Source: an uncultured Erythrobacter sp.
Lineage (GTDB): Bacteria > Pseudomonadota > Alphaproteobacteria > Sphingomonadales > Sphingomonadaceae
Reading direction: 5' to 3'
Length of the DNA: 64,000 bases
Assembly: GCA_947502305.1 (NCBI GenBank)
Contig: CANMZA010000001.1
Coordinates: forward strand, 1,984,001-2,048,000
The notes beneath the pieces are model-generated. The model saw nothing but the letters and a program-made list of their open reading frames with translations. It searched no databases and was not told the DNA's origin. Of this stretch, positions 47,001-53,841 are shown one piece after another; positions within the stretch are counted from its first letter, which is position 1; each line of letters starts with the position of its first letter. The position numbers and the translations under genes were made by a program.

Positions 47001-47051
47001 CGGTGCCAGCGCCTGCGGGGCGATAAAGACCAATCACGAGGTGAGTTGTGA
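44028..47051 (+). CDS. Class III nucleotidyl cyclase - AAA ATPase - TPR protein
   Basis: About 1007 residues from the ATG at 44028, which follows GGCGGGGTGGA; upstream starts at 43974 or 43923 are possible. N-terminal class III cyclase domain: metal Asp30 in VMFADIADST and Asp74 in VQGDGILALFGAP. The region that usually reads G-D-x-V-N-x-A-x-R reads GTAVHVAAKL, so the purine-selecting Asp, the catalytic Asn and the Arg are replaced. A STAND-like AAA domain follows, with Walker A GAPGIGKTR and a Walker B-like LVVIADDFHFLD. TPR-type helices fill the C-terminal 400 residues. This layout usually marks ligand- or protein-sensing signal enzymes. The stop overlaps the next gene (GTGA). Confidence 0.88.
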   Translation: MGPKSQNLIFQRETPSGAGERRYATVMFADIADSTRLISGLDIEDTRDLLDSFLHEATAAIHQFGGTVARVQGDGILALFGAPVASEDHAQRAAMAGLAIRDLCLEKADKPAGVSARIGIHCGELGLRWQNHDFGKSLDVIGTAVHVAAKLQECAPINSVMVSGTHRDQLGVQFDTAPTAHRLQGEDNKPLTVHHLIALSPGTAANNHAKEAIFGREPVIQLIEQIVSGQAANGTADVSQVGFTGAPGIGKTRLLDEAENLAQANGRDVLRIVGRSLDRSIPYGALANTQLKRPSPLSGGARTDSGTDMGPDIGPDAIQTVDLRREMDRFPGTVEGWDELSPDARSEYTDQHFLAKIAALTSPGGLVVIADDFHFLDSESKRLLIRLSKQLRSENGVLIVGTRPECQEEVAEFVQTNHVLAPLSEGAANLFVRQLWTASGMEREVLPNTIGQTIQHRAQGMPLALRHFSAHCFDLIKEGKDPLLALPHQLDTIFRSQIDGLNDRLRTIFQIGCVLGYEFDFATLSGLTGLPETEIRAGLDDLCGRELLIRLEEDRYRFVHQLLQEAGYFGILRGQLSKLHKQAYDLLSAKQEEQRVSPQILGWHAARAGLPEQALDHYASGMKEAIARGAILTVDELYAQARRLCEQLGAEGRGRRALFLLHAFDAMQQLGKQEWYRADVEDAAAYFAEQGDNFRHTLAICHVAITDWTGARNRKSLIAAREGERLAQRLGHEPLIIYSQFTLGNIEYLCGEPQSGIARLKSLVERLGGVKKTARFGDMISVPGIMARTFSSWYLYDVGETDLAREYCEQGSALARVINQNYSNVLAGLAEAYLLYRDDDFAAASKLLEGVLTLCADKAIYGLETIASARYVCSLVQEGELDKAARILARHQTEGHLAPVQHSCAYYLWEGEARLHAARGDYRKALSVLDHARAESERQNDPLHALHGRILACEIMQSTGIRSDIDAGAFAHELNEIEQAASGFGFSPIAARCQRLRGDKDQSRGEL

Positions 47052-48478
47052 GTGCCAATCAGACCCCCCGCATAGAAACCGGCACTCCAGAACAGATCAA
47101 GACGCGGATCAATAATGGCGATCTGTTTAAGACGCCCGGCCTGCAGGCCTTACGCATACCAAGCGGCGCGCAAGGGACAAAGCAGGAATGGGGTCAGTGT
47201 TTTGTCGCCCGGCATGCACTGGTTTCCGATGTTCTGGCGCAGCCGAACCATTTCCACACCGGTCATTATGACAGATTAATGCGTGCCTTGGGCACCGATC
47301 TGCAAGTCATCGCCGGGCCCGATGACGATCGCCGCCGAAAGATGCGGCATGTTCTCAGCGTGGCCATGCAATCCCACACGCCGCATATCAGCGGAAAGCC
47401 TGTCTCCAACGCCGATTGGCTAAACCAAATTGCCAAAGCAAAATCGCGCGAAGTTCTGGCAATATTGGCGGATGGTCCTTGCAGAGAAGAGCCCTTCAAC
47501 CTCGTTTGGGAATATGGATTGCTCGTCCCTTATTTGGTTTTTGCCGAATTTCTGGGCACCCGTTTCCCTGTGCGCATCGACGCCGGCGCGCGCGGCGCGG
47601 CCTTCGCCCGCAACATCCTCGGATCAGACCCGCCCGTGCGGTTGCAGGGCGTTCACGGGGAGACATGGGCATTGGTGCTGTGGAGCCAGCTGTTCTTCGC
47701 GCAGCTATTTGTGAACTTCGACAATGGCGCAGGGGTCAGGACGCTTGCCAAATACGGCCTCAAGAAATTGGAGGCCTATATCCACTTTTGGATGAAGCAT
47801 CCCGAGGCTTTAGCGCCGCATGGTTTTTTGCGCGCAGTGTTAAAAGCCAACGATGCGCAGCCGTCCCAGCACAAGTTGAACGCCAGCGACATTTGCGCGA
47901 TTTTCGTCGAATTGGTCGGCACCGCTCTGCTGCTGCCCGGCTTTGCCTTTTGTAATTTCCAATCCAAATTGCATGATTGCTGCTTCGAAAAAGAAACCGA
48001 CATCAATTTTGATCTTTTCGCTGCGAAGATCGACCCTCAGACAGGCTCGGCGGCCTGGCAAACTGACTTTGATGAGCTGTTTCGATTGAGCCCGCTCACC
48101 ACGCAAATCGACCGCGTGGCGCAGAGTGTTGACGGCAAATCCGCGGAAATTGGCGGCGTACCAATTGCGGATGGTGACAGGGTCACTTTGCTGATCGAAA
48201 CCGCCGCTCGCGACCCGTTGATCTTTAACAAATTGCCGACGGGCAAACCGGTTGATCCGGCGACCTTCGCCCCCGACCCCAGCCGGCTATATCTTGAATT
48301 TCGCCCTCAGATCGCACCGCGCCGATGCTTTGGGCGCGATTGGTCGCTTGGCCTGCTGCGCCAGATGATGTGCACGCTGGCCCAATACAATGTCCGGCCC
48401 GTTGAAGGCGATGATGGCAAACTTTCAAAGCTCCTCCGCGCGGTGCCAGATCGCATGATGGTCCATTTCAAAAAATAG
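47048..48478 (+). CDS. Divergent cytochrome P450-like protein
   Basis: A 476-residue protein starting with GTG inside the cyclase stop. P450-like features appear in order: a C-helix-like DRRRKMRHVLSVAM; an I-helix-like ELVGTALLL lacking the usual A-G-x-E-T; an E-x-x-R-like ELFR in DELFRLSPLTTQIDR; the IPxG-V segment VPIADGDRVTLLIETAARDP; and a haem-loop-like RRCFGRDWSLGLL with a single Cys, though without F-x-x-G-x-H. I infer a haem-thiolate fold with altered chemistry. No redox partner is adjacent. Moderate confidence in the P450 fold, none in substrate. Confidence 0.6.
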   Translation: MSANQTPRIETGTPEQIKTRINNGDLFKTPGLQALRIPSGAQGTKQEWGQCFVARHALVSDVLAQPNHFHTGHYDRLMRALGTDLQVIAGPDDDRRRKMRHVLSVAMQSHTPHISGKPVSNADWLNQIAKAKSREVLAILADGPCREEPFNLVWEYGLLVPYLVFAEFLGTRFPVRIDAGARGAAFARNILGSDPPVRLQGVHGETWALVLWSQLFFAQLFVNFDNGAGVRTLAKYGLKKLEAYIHFWMKHPEALAPHGFLRAVLKANDAQPSQHKLNASDICAIFVELVGTALLLPGFAFCNFQSKLHDCCFEKETDINFDLFAAKIDPQTGSAAWQTDFDELFRLSPLTTQIDRVAQSVDGKSAEIGGVPIADGDRVTLLIETAARDPLIFNKLPTGKPVDPATFAPDPSRLYLEFRPQIAPRRCFGRDWSLGLLRQMMCTLAQYNVRPVEGDDGKLSKLLRAVPDRMMVHFKK

Positions 48479-48489
48479 GAGATGCGCAG

Positions 48490-51400
48490 ATGACGCAGGC
48501 GCAAACATTGCTCACAGTGACCGCTCCGATGAATGCAACCGGGCGTCAAGGACGGTTGCTGGCCGAACAGATTTCCAGCGACCTAAAAGGACTGGGAAAC
48601 CCAGCGAGCGACACCGTTAGAGCGGCGCTAGACAAGACGTGCCGCATCCACTTTATGAGCGTGTGCGCAGTGTCTCCGACGCAGCCGGATGAGCATGCCA
48701 CATTGATCATCGAAGCAACCGGAGACGGCGAAAGAGCCGATGTGATCCGCGCAATCGACACCGCGATTGGCGACCAGCTTTTCCCCATAATCGCGCGCGC
48801 CTGCGGCCTCTCAGACCGGCGCGATTTGTCTGCGTGGATGCGCAAAAATACTAAGACCCTGAGCGGCAAGACTCCGATCGGCAGCCGTATCTCAGGCCGG
48901 TCCTTCACTGGCATTGAAGATTTCACCGTCCCCCAAATTTGGGGATATAACGAAATCGCCAATCAGGCTCGCAAAACAGTCTTGAGCCAGCCCGCTTCCG
49001 GCACACATCGCCCGCTCGCCATCCTGCACAGCGCGAGGGCTGCGATCACAGATCCTGAGCTTAAGGCATTGATTGATGAGCGGGTAGGCAGGCAGGGCCC
49101 GGGTTATGTGGACCGGTTCGATTCCCCTTGGATAAAGGCCGCGGCAAAACGGTTGCAAAGGCAGGGTAAAGGCTCTCCCTTGGGCATCATTGCAAACATC
49201 ATTCGGATCATGCCTTTGATCATCTGGATCGGGTTCGCGATGTTGTACCTGTTATCCTTCTTGACGGTTTTTTACGTCCTCCAACTCAGCTTGGCAAAAA
49301 ATATTAGTTTCGTTCCAGAACCACTCCTTGCGGGCGTGAGCGGTGCCGCGTCTTTTGTGATCAGCGCCTTCCTCGCACTGATCCCTTCCACCGTTACGGC
49401 CGCATTTTTATTCTGGTTGTTCCGCCGAGTTCTGGCGAAAACAGAGGCGCGAAACACCCCGGACGATTCAGATCCGGATCCGGCTATCGTCGCACAATTG
49501 CTCGCCACAGAAAATCCGCCCAACCGCCCCGGCAAAGACCAATGGGTCCAGAACCACATGTTCAGCGTGACGGAGATTCAGGGCGGCTTTTTCCGGCGCT
49601 ACATCGTGCTGCCCTTCGCCTTCCGCTTTATAAAGAGGACGATCCTATCGTCCAATTTCCGCAAAGGTTTCTTGAACGATATGGGCACTGTGCATTTCGC
49701 ACGCTGGCTGGTGCCGCCGGATACGAACAAGCTTGTATTCTTCAGCAATTACGACGGCAGCTGGGAAAGTTATTTTGAAGATTTCATCGTCAAAGCCGCC
49801 GATGGGGTGACGGCGATTTGGGGCAATGCGAAGGGGTTCCCGCGCGTAAGAATGCTCCTTGGCGAAGGGGCGACCGACGCCGATCGGTTTAAGCGATTTG
49901 CACGGCGGTCCATGGTGCCCACGCCGTTTTGGTACGCCGCCTATCCCGAAATCAGCGCCGAGCAGGTCCGTAAGAATGGCCTGTTTGTGCACGGATTGGC
50001 GAATATTGAATCGATGTCGCACGCCGAGACGTGGGTGGCGATGCACGGTTCACGCCCGCGCCCACAATACGATGTTGAGCGCGAAGAGATTCAATCGCTG
50101 ACATTTGGCAATTGCGCCAACCTTGCAAGCAGCAAGGTTTACGCCCTGCGCCTTCCGGATAACGCTGGTTCCGGCGCCAACACCGCGCAAACAGCGGCGC
50201 AATTGTGGCTGACGAAACTGCTTGATAAGAACCTGACCTTTGGCCGCCGCCGCCCGAATAAAAGAGCGCATTATCTTGCGCTTTCGATGTCCGGTTTAGA
50301 GCGTTTGGGCCTGAAAGATGCCCCCAAAAGACCGGCTGGTACGCCGCCAGATTGCGCAATTCCGGTCCACGGACTGCCGACGGCCTTTGTCCAAGGGATG
50401 CACCATGCCGGGCGTCAGAGGTTGCTTCAGGATCCGGCAGAAAATGGCTGGGTCTGGGGCAGCCATGCGGCCCCCGTTGATGCGGTATTGCTGACTTATT
50501 GGGACACCGCCGCCGATGGCAAGAAATTGCACGCGGAGCATATGGCGCAGTTCCAAGAATACGGGATTACGGTCGTCGAGCGAATCGACACACGCATCGA
50601 TTTCTACGCTGCGCCCAATTCTGCCACCGGCACATCAGCAAGCCCGTCCGCAGCCCCCCCCCCTCAAGCAACGGAGCCCTTTGGCTTTGCCGATGGTGTG
50701 TCGCAACCGCGCGTCAATGGGTTGACCAAGAAAGGCCGCCCGGCCCCTTCTATTCATGATGTCGAGGCGGGCGAATTTGTGCTGGGTTACCGCGACAATC
50801 TGGGATATTTCCCCTCGACCCCCACAATATCAGGCTGTGATGATGCGCAGGACATATTGCCATCGACGCCGGCGGAATTGCCGCATCGCTGGCCCAATTT
50901 TGGCGGGCCGGTGGATCAAAAAGAGGCCGCACGTGACTTTGGCCGCAACGGCACGTTTCTGGTCATTCGGCAGTTGATGCAGGATGTGCAAAAATTCGAT
51001 GATTTCGTTGATGATGTGGTCAACAACCAATCCATCGGCGGCTATGTTAATTCGCTGACAACCGCAGGCAGCAATGTTCCCTCGGTCGATCATGAATGGG
51101 TGCGATCGCGGCTGATGGGGCGCTGGTCCAACGGCTCTTCTGTCGTGCTCAATCCTGATCGCCCGGCCACGCACCAAACGGTTGAGACGGCGAAAGCCGA
51201 CAATGAATTCCTGTTCGGTAAGGATGATCCGCAAGGTCTGTCTTGCCCGCTGGGCGCGCATGTACGGCGGGCCAATCCGCGCGATGGTTTAAACCCGCAA
51301 AGCCGCGATGAAATTGTCGTGACAAACCGCCACCGTCTGCTGCGGCGGGGCCGGACTTATGAGGTTACGCATGCGGATGGGACGAAAGAGGTCGGAACGA

Positions 51401-51684
51401 TGTTCATGTGTTTAAACGCTGACATTGAACGGCAATTTGAATTTGTTCAGCAAACCTGGCTGAATGGTGAGACGTTTCATGGTCTGGTTCAGGAACGCGA
51501 CCCGATTGCAGCCAGCTCCGGCGGGGCGGTGAATGATAGGCCTGGCAAAACATTCGATTACAGCGTCCCCACACCCCGCGTCACCGCGCAAATCAAGGGT
51601 TTGAGTGCCTTTGTCGAATTGCGCGGCGGTGGGTATTTCTTCCTCCCTTCGCGGCGCTCGATTGAATTCCTGTGTTACATTTGA
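48490..51684 (+). CDS. Membrane-anchored protein with C-terminal DyP-type peroxidase domain
   Basis: A 1064-residue fusion. The N-terminal 230 residues are unrecognised. Two hydrophobic helices follow near 234-266 and 279-312. A domain near 388-500 contains FARWLVPPDTNKLVFFSNYD and WYAAYPEIS; I do not know its name. The C-terminal half is DyP peroxidase-like: G-x-x-D-G in PFGFADGVSQPRVNG (about 730), the axial His in CPLGAHVRRANPRDG (about 920), and the distal Arg region in NRHRLLRRGRTYE. DyPs are haem peroxidases acting with H2O2. With two helices both ends face the same side, probably the cytoplasm. It follows the P450-like gene by 11 bases. Confidence 0.8.
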   Translation: MTQAQTLLTVTAPMNATGRQGRLLAEQISSDLKGLGNPASDTVRAALDKTCRIHFMSVCAVSPTQPDEHATLIIEATGDGERADVIRAIDTAIGDQLFPIIARACGLSDRRDLSAWMRKNTKTLSGKTPIGSRISGRSFTGIEDFTVPQIWGYNEIANQARKTVLSQPASGTHRPLAILHSARAAITDPELKALIDERVGRQGPGYVDRFDSPWIKAAAKRLQRQGKGSPLGIIANIIRIMPLIIWIGFAMLYLLSFLTVFYVLQLSLAKNISFVPEPLLAGVSGAASFVISAFLALIPSTVTAAFLFWLFRRVLAKTEARNTPDDSDPDPAIVAQLLATENPPNRPGKDQWVQNHMFSVTEIQGGFFRRYIVLPFAFRFIKRTILSSNFRKGFLNDMGTVHFARWLVPPDTNKLVFFSNYDGSWESYFEDFIVKAADGVTAIWGNAKGFPRVRMLLGEGATDADRFKRFARRSMVPTPFWYAAYPEISAEQVRKNGLFVHGLANIESMSHAETWVAMHGSRPRPQYDVEREEIQSLTFGNCANLASSKVYALRLPDNAGSGANTAQTAAQLWLTKLLDKNLTFGRRRPNKRAHYLALSMSGLERLGLKDAPKRPAGTPPDCAIPVHGLPTAFVQGMHHAGRQRLLQDPAENGWVWGSHAAPVDAVLLTYWDTAADGKKLHAEHMAQFQEYGITVVERIDTRIDFYAAPNSATGTSASPSAAPPPQATEPFGFADGVSQPRVNGLTKKGRPAPSIHDVEAGEFVLGYRDNLGYFPSTPTISGCDDAQDILPSTPAELPHRWPNFGGPVDQKEAARDFGRNGTFLVIRQLMQDVQKFDDFVDDVVNNQSIGGYVNSLTTAGSNVPSVDHEWVRSRLMGRWSNGSSVVLNPDRPATHQTVETAKADNEFLFGKDDPQGLSCPLGAHVRRANPRDGLNPQSRDEIVVTNRHRLLRRGRTYEVTHADGTKEVGTMFMCLNADIERQFEFVQQTWLNGETFHGLVQERDPIAASSGGAVNDRPGKTFDYSVPTPRVTAQIKGLSAFVELRGGGYFFLPSRRSIEFLCYI

Positions 51685-51768
51685 CTTCGGTCCCACATGC
51701 GCTTCCTATGAAGGAGTATGCGGCATTTTGCGGCAAGTGGGGGGCGGTTGTTTTGCGGGCGGTTGATC

Positions 51769-52464
51769 ATGTCTGAAAATCCGGACGAAGAACCCGGCCA
51801 GCCCGGCGGCACGGCGAGCCAATATGTGCTGCCAGAGCCATTGGCCCGCACGCTGATTGAAAAAGCGCATTCGGCCACCGCGCGCAAAGGGCAGATTATC
51901 ATCGGACATTCCGATGACGCGCACGATGTCTATTACGTTGCCAGCGGCATGGCTCAGGTCTCGCTTCTTTCCCAAGACGGCAAAGAGGCGAATTTGCGCT
52001 CTATCGGGCCGGGCGAATTGTTCGGCGAATTGGCCGCACTCGACGGCAATCCGCGCTCAGCCAGCGTCGTGGCGCATACCGATATGACATTGTACAAATT
52101 GAGCGCCGGTCAATTTGAAAGCTGGCTGGCAGAAACAAGCGGTGCTGGCCTGTGGCTGTCGCGCCTGCTCGTGGGCCGTATCCGAGAGATGACGGAGCGC
52201 ACCTTTGAATTGGCAACGATGCACGTAACCCGGCGCATTCAGCTGGAAATTTTGAGACTGGCACAGCGCGGCGAAGGTTCTGGCGGCACAGTTCGGATCG
52301 ATCCGTTTCCGACCCATGCCGAATTGGCAGCCCGGATTGGCACCCACCGCGAAGCGATTAGCAGAGAGATTGGCTGGCTGAGAAAAGCAGGAATCCTCAC
52401 GACTGAGGGGCGCACTTTAACCCTGCTCGATATGGCTAAACTGCGCGGTCTCGCGCAGGATTAA
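51769..52464 (+). CDS. CRP/FNR-family transcriptional regulator (CRP-like)
   Basis: A 231-residue regulator. The cyclic-nucleotide domain has the phosphate-binding cassette GELFGELAALDGNPRSASVV, keeping Glu and the Arg-Ser that contact cAMP in E. coli CRP. The C-terminal winged helix has THREAISREIGWLRK, in which R-E-x-x-x-R matches CRP residues 180, 181 and 185 that read TGTGA. There are no FNR cysteines. The ATG at 51769 is preferred over an upstream frame. It is last of the rightward train, 84 bases after the DyP gene. A perfect CRP site stands upstream of the train. Confidence 0.9.
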   Translation: MSENPDEEPGQPGGTASQYVLPEPLARTLIEKAHSATARKGQIIIGHSDDAHDVYYVASGMAQVSLLSQDGKEANLRSIGPGELFGELAALDGNPRSASVVAHTDMTLYKLSAGQFESWLAETSGAGLWLSRLLVGRIREMTERTFELATMHVTRRIQLEILRLAQRGEGSGGTVRIDPFPTHAELAARIGTHREAISREIGWLRKAGILTTEGRTLTLLDMAKLRGLAQD

Positions 52465-52466
52465 CA

Positions 52467-52494
52467 GTGCCGGTTTGCGCACGGCGCACGGCAC
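52467..52494. terminator. Hairpin between the convergent CRP and metalloprotease genes
   Basis: Stem GTGCCG/CGGCAC (52467-52472 with 52489-52494) extends inward by TGCGC/GCGCA across a three-base bulge. It starts three bases after the regulator stop. There is no T run, so it is a weak or bidirectional terminator. Confidence 0.45.
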
Positions 52495-52509
52495 CACAGC
52501 AAACAAGCT

Positions 52510-53574
52510 TCACTCGATCACCAATCCAATCCCAGTGCCCGGCGCTGCGTAATGAACGCGGACACGGATCATATAGCGCTCCCCCCGGACGAATTTCGCC
52601 GTGACCTTCGCATTTGATCGCTCGCCCGAACTGTCATTGGCATCAAAGAAGCGCCAGCGGCCCTCTCGCTCCACAAAGACAACGATCTTTGAATCGGACC
52701 TCCCCAAGAGCCGCACCGTGTAATCGCGGCTCGCATCGGGTTCGAATAGGAAATCGGATTGCGCGCCGACCTCTGAGATGATCGGTTGGATTTGTAATGT
52801 TCCGATCGGGATTTCACCATCAAGGGGCGGGTAAAACCGCCGCGTCCACGCGATATCCTGATTGGAAAGCTCCAGATTTTCCGGCGTCCCACCTTTCCAT
52901 TCTGCGGGCAAATTGATCAAATCGGGGGCGATTGGATAATGCATGATGGAATAGGGATCCCAATCCGACCCTTCGACTTCGCTCGGCGTGAGCTTGCGCA
53001 AGACATTCCAACGAGTTTTGTTCGCGTCCCATGAATTGGGCGGCGCGCCATAATGCGCAATGACATTGTCTTCGTTCCAGACAATCCCGGCCTTGGGGTT
53101 CAAATGGCCATGATCCAGACCCAGCAAATGACCAATCTCGTGTAGCGCCGTCGACCTTCCCCAATCATCCGTCAGGTCCCAGCCAAAATTCATGTTCCTG
53201 CCGCGATCATCGTTTCGCAGGACATCCGTACCCATCCATGACCAGCTGCCGTCGGACCAGTCAAAGCCGATCCGGACCTCTGCTTCGCTCACCTCGCCCA
53301 CCTCTACAAAAGACAGGCCGATCCCGACATTTTTCCAAGCTTCAAACGCCCACCTCACGATGTCTTTTTGATCATCGCTCCATTGCCCGCTGGCATCATC
53401 GTGGAAGAAATAATGCAGCACCGTACCGTTGGCCCATTTGGTTTTATGCGCCAAAATCGCGCGCGACCGGGCCTTAGGGAGGCCAATCGGAAGAGCGATG
53501 GGATCGCGGGCTTTGCCTGCGCAAAGCGATGGGGAGCGCGAGAGGTCTGCGGCAAGAATTGTGGGTTTTGACAT
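52510..53574 (-). CDS. Astacin/matrixin-type zinc metalloprotease
   Basis: A 354-residue metzincin. The zinc site HEIGHLLGLDH gives ligands His145, His149 and His155 with catalytic Glu146, and the Met-turn follows as YSIMHYP. GTVLHYFFHD is the typical start of the catalytic domain. The C-terminal 110 residues are beta-rich and resemble a pre-peptidase-like domain. No signal peptide is visible from the ATG at 53574, so secretion, if any, is by another route. A CRP-like palindrome lies 124-139 bases upstream, linking it to the regulator next door. Confidence 0.88.
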   Translation of the reverse strand: MSKPTILAADLSRSPSLCAGKARDPIALPIGLPKARSRAILAHKTKWANGTVLHYFFHDDASGQWSDDQKDIVRWAFEAWKNVGIGLSFVEVGEVSEAEVRIGFDWSDGSWSWMGTDVLRNDDRGRNMNFGWDLTDDWGRSTALHEIGHLLGLDHGHLNPKAGIVWNEDNVIAHYGAPPNSWDANKTRWNVLRKLTPSEVEGSDWDPYSIMHYPIAPDLINLPAEWKGGTPENLELSNQDIAWTRRFYPPLDGEIPIGTLQIQPIISEVGAQSDFLFEPDASRDYTVRLLGRSDSKIVVFVEREGRWRFFDANDSSGERSNAKVTAKFVRGERYMIRVRVHYAAPGTGIGLVIE

Positions 53575-53697
53575 TGGGACATTTTCCGCTTGCTTCGGGT
53601 TTGCATCGCCGGATTGCCCTTCAATAATGGCTCCGGCTGTTTGGATGGTATGCCCGCGAAAACACCCGCCACTCTGTGTGCGAACACACCGGGTAAA

Positions 53698-53713
53698 TGT
53701 GTGTTTTCTCACA
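53698..53713. promoter_or_regulatory. CRP-like site upstream of the metalloprotease gene
   Basis: TGTGTGTTTTCTCACA differs from TGTGA-N6-TCACA at one base. It stands in the region where the metalloprotease promoter must lie and is the second such site near the CRP-like gene. Confidence 0.5.
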
Positions 53714-53735
53714 TATTTTTACCCTGATGCACGCA

Positions 53736-53774
53736 CGAAAAAGCCAGCCGATGCAAAAGAGCACCGGCTGGCTT
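53736..53774 (-). terminator. Rho-independent terminator of the autotransporter gene
   Basis: On the minus strand AAGCCAGCCG and CGGCTGGCTT form a perfect 10-bp stem around a 14-base loop, followed by a run of T (TTTTTCG). It lies 68 bases after the autotransporter stop and isolates that gene from the metalloprotease. Confidence 0.85.
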
Positions 53775-53841
53775 CCTTGGTCTTGGCAGCCCAAGTTCAA
53801 AATTCTGCGCAAGTCCAATAATCTATAGGCGAAACGATCCG

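Noticed and set aside
42079..47051. Patatin plus nucleotide cyclase as a CBASS- or Pycsar-type antiphage system
   Set aside because: The patatin carries a lipobox and is exported. The genes are divergent, and the cyclase is a large class III-AAA-TPR protein, not a CD-NTase or a stand-alone Pycsar cyclase. No ubiquitin-like or sensor accessory genes are present.
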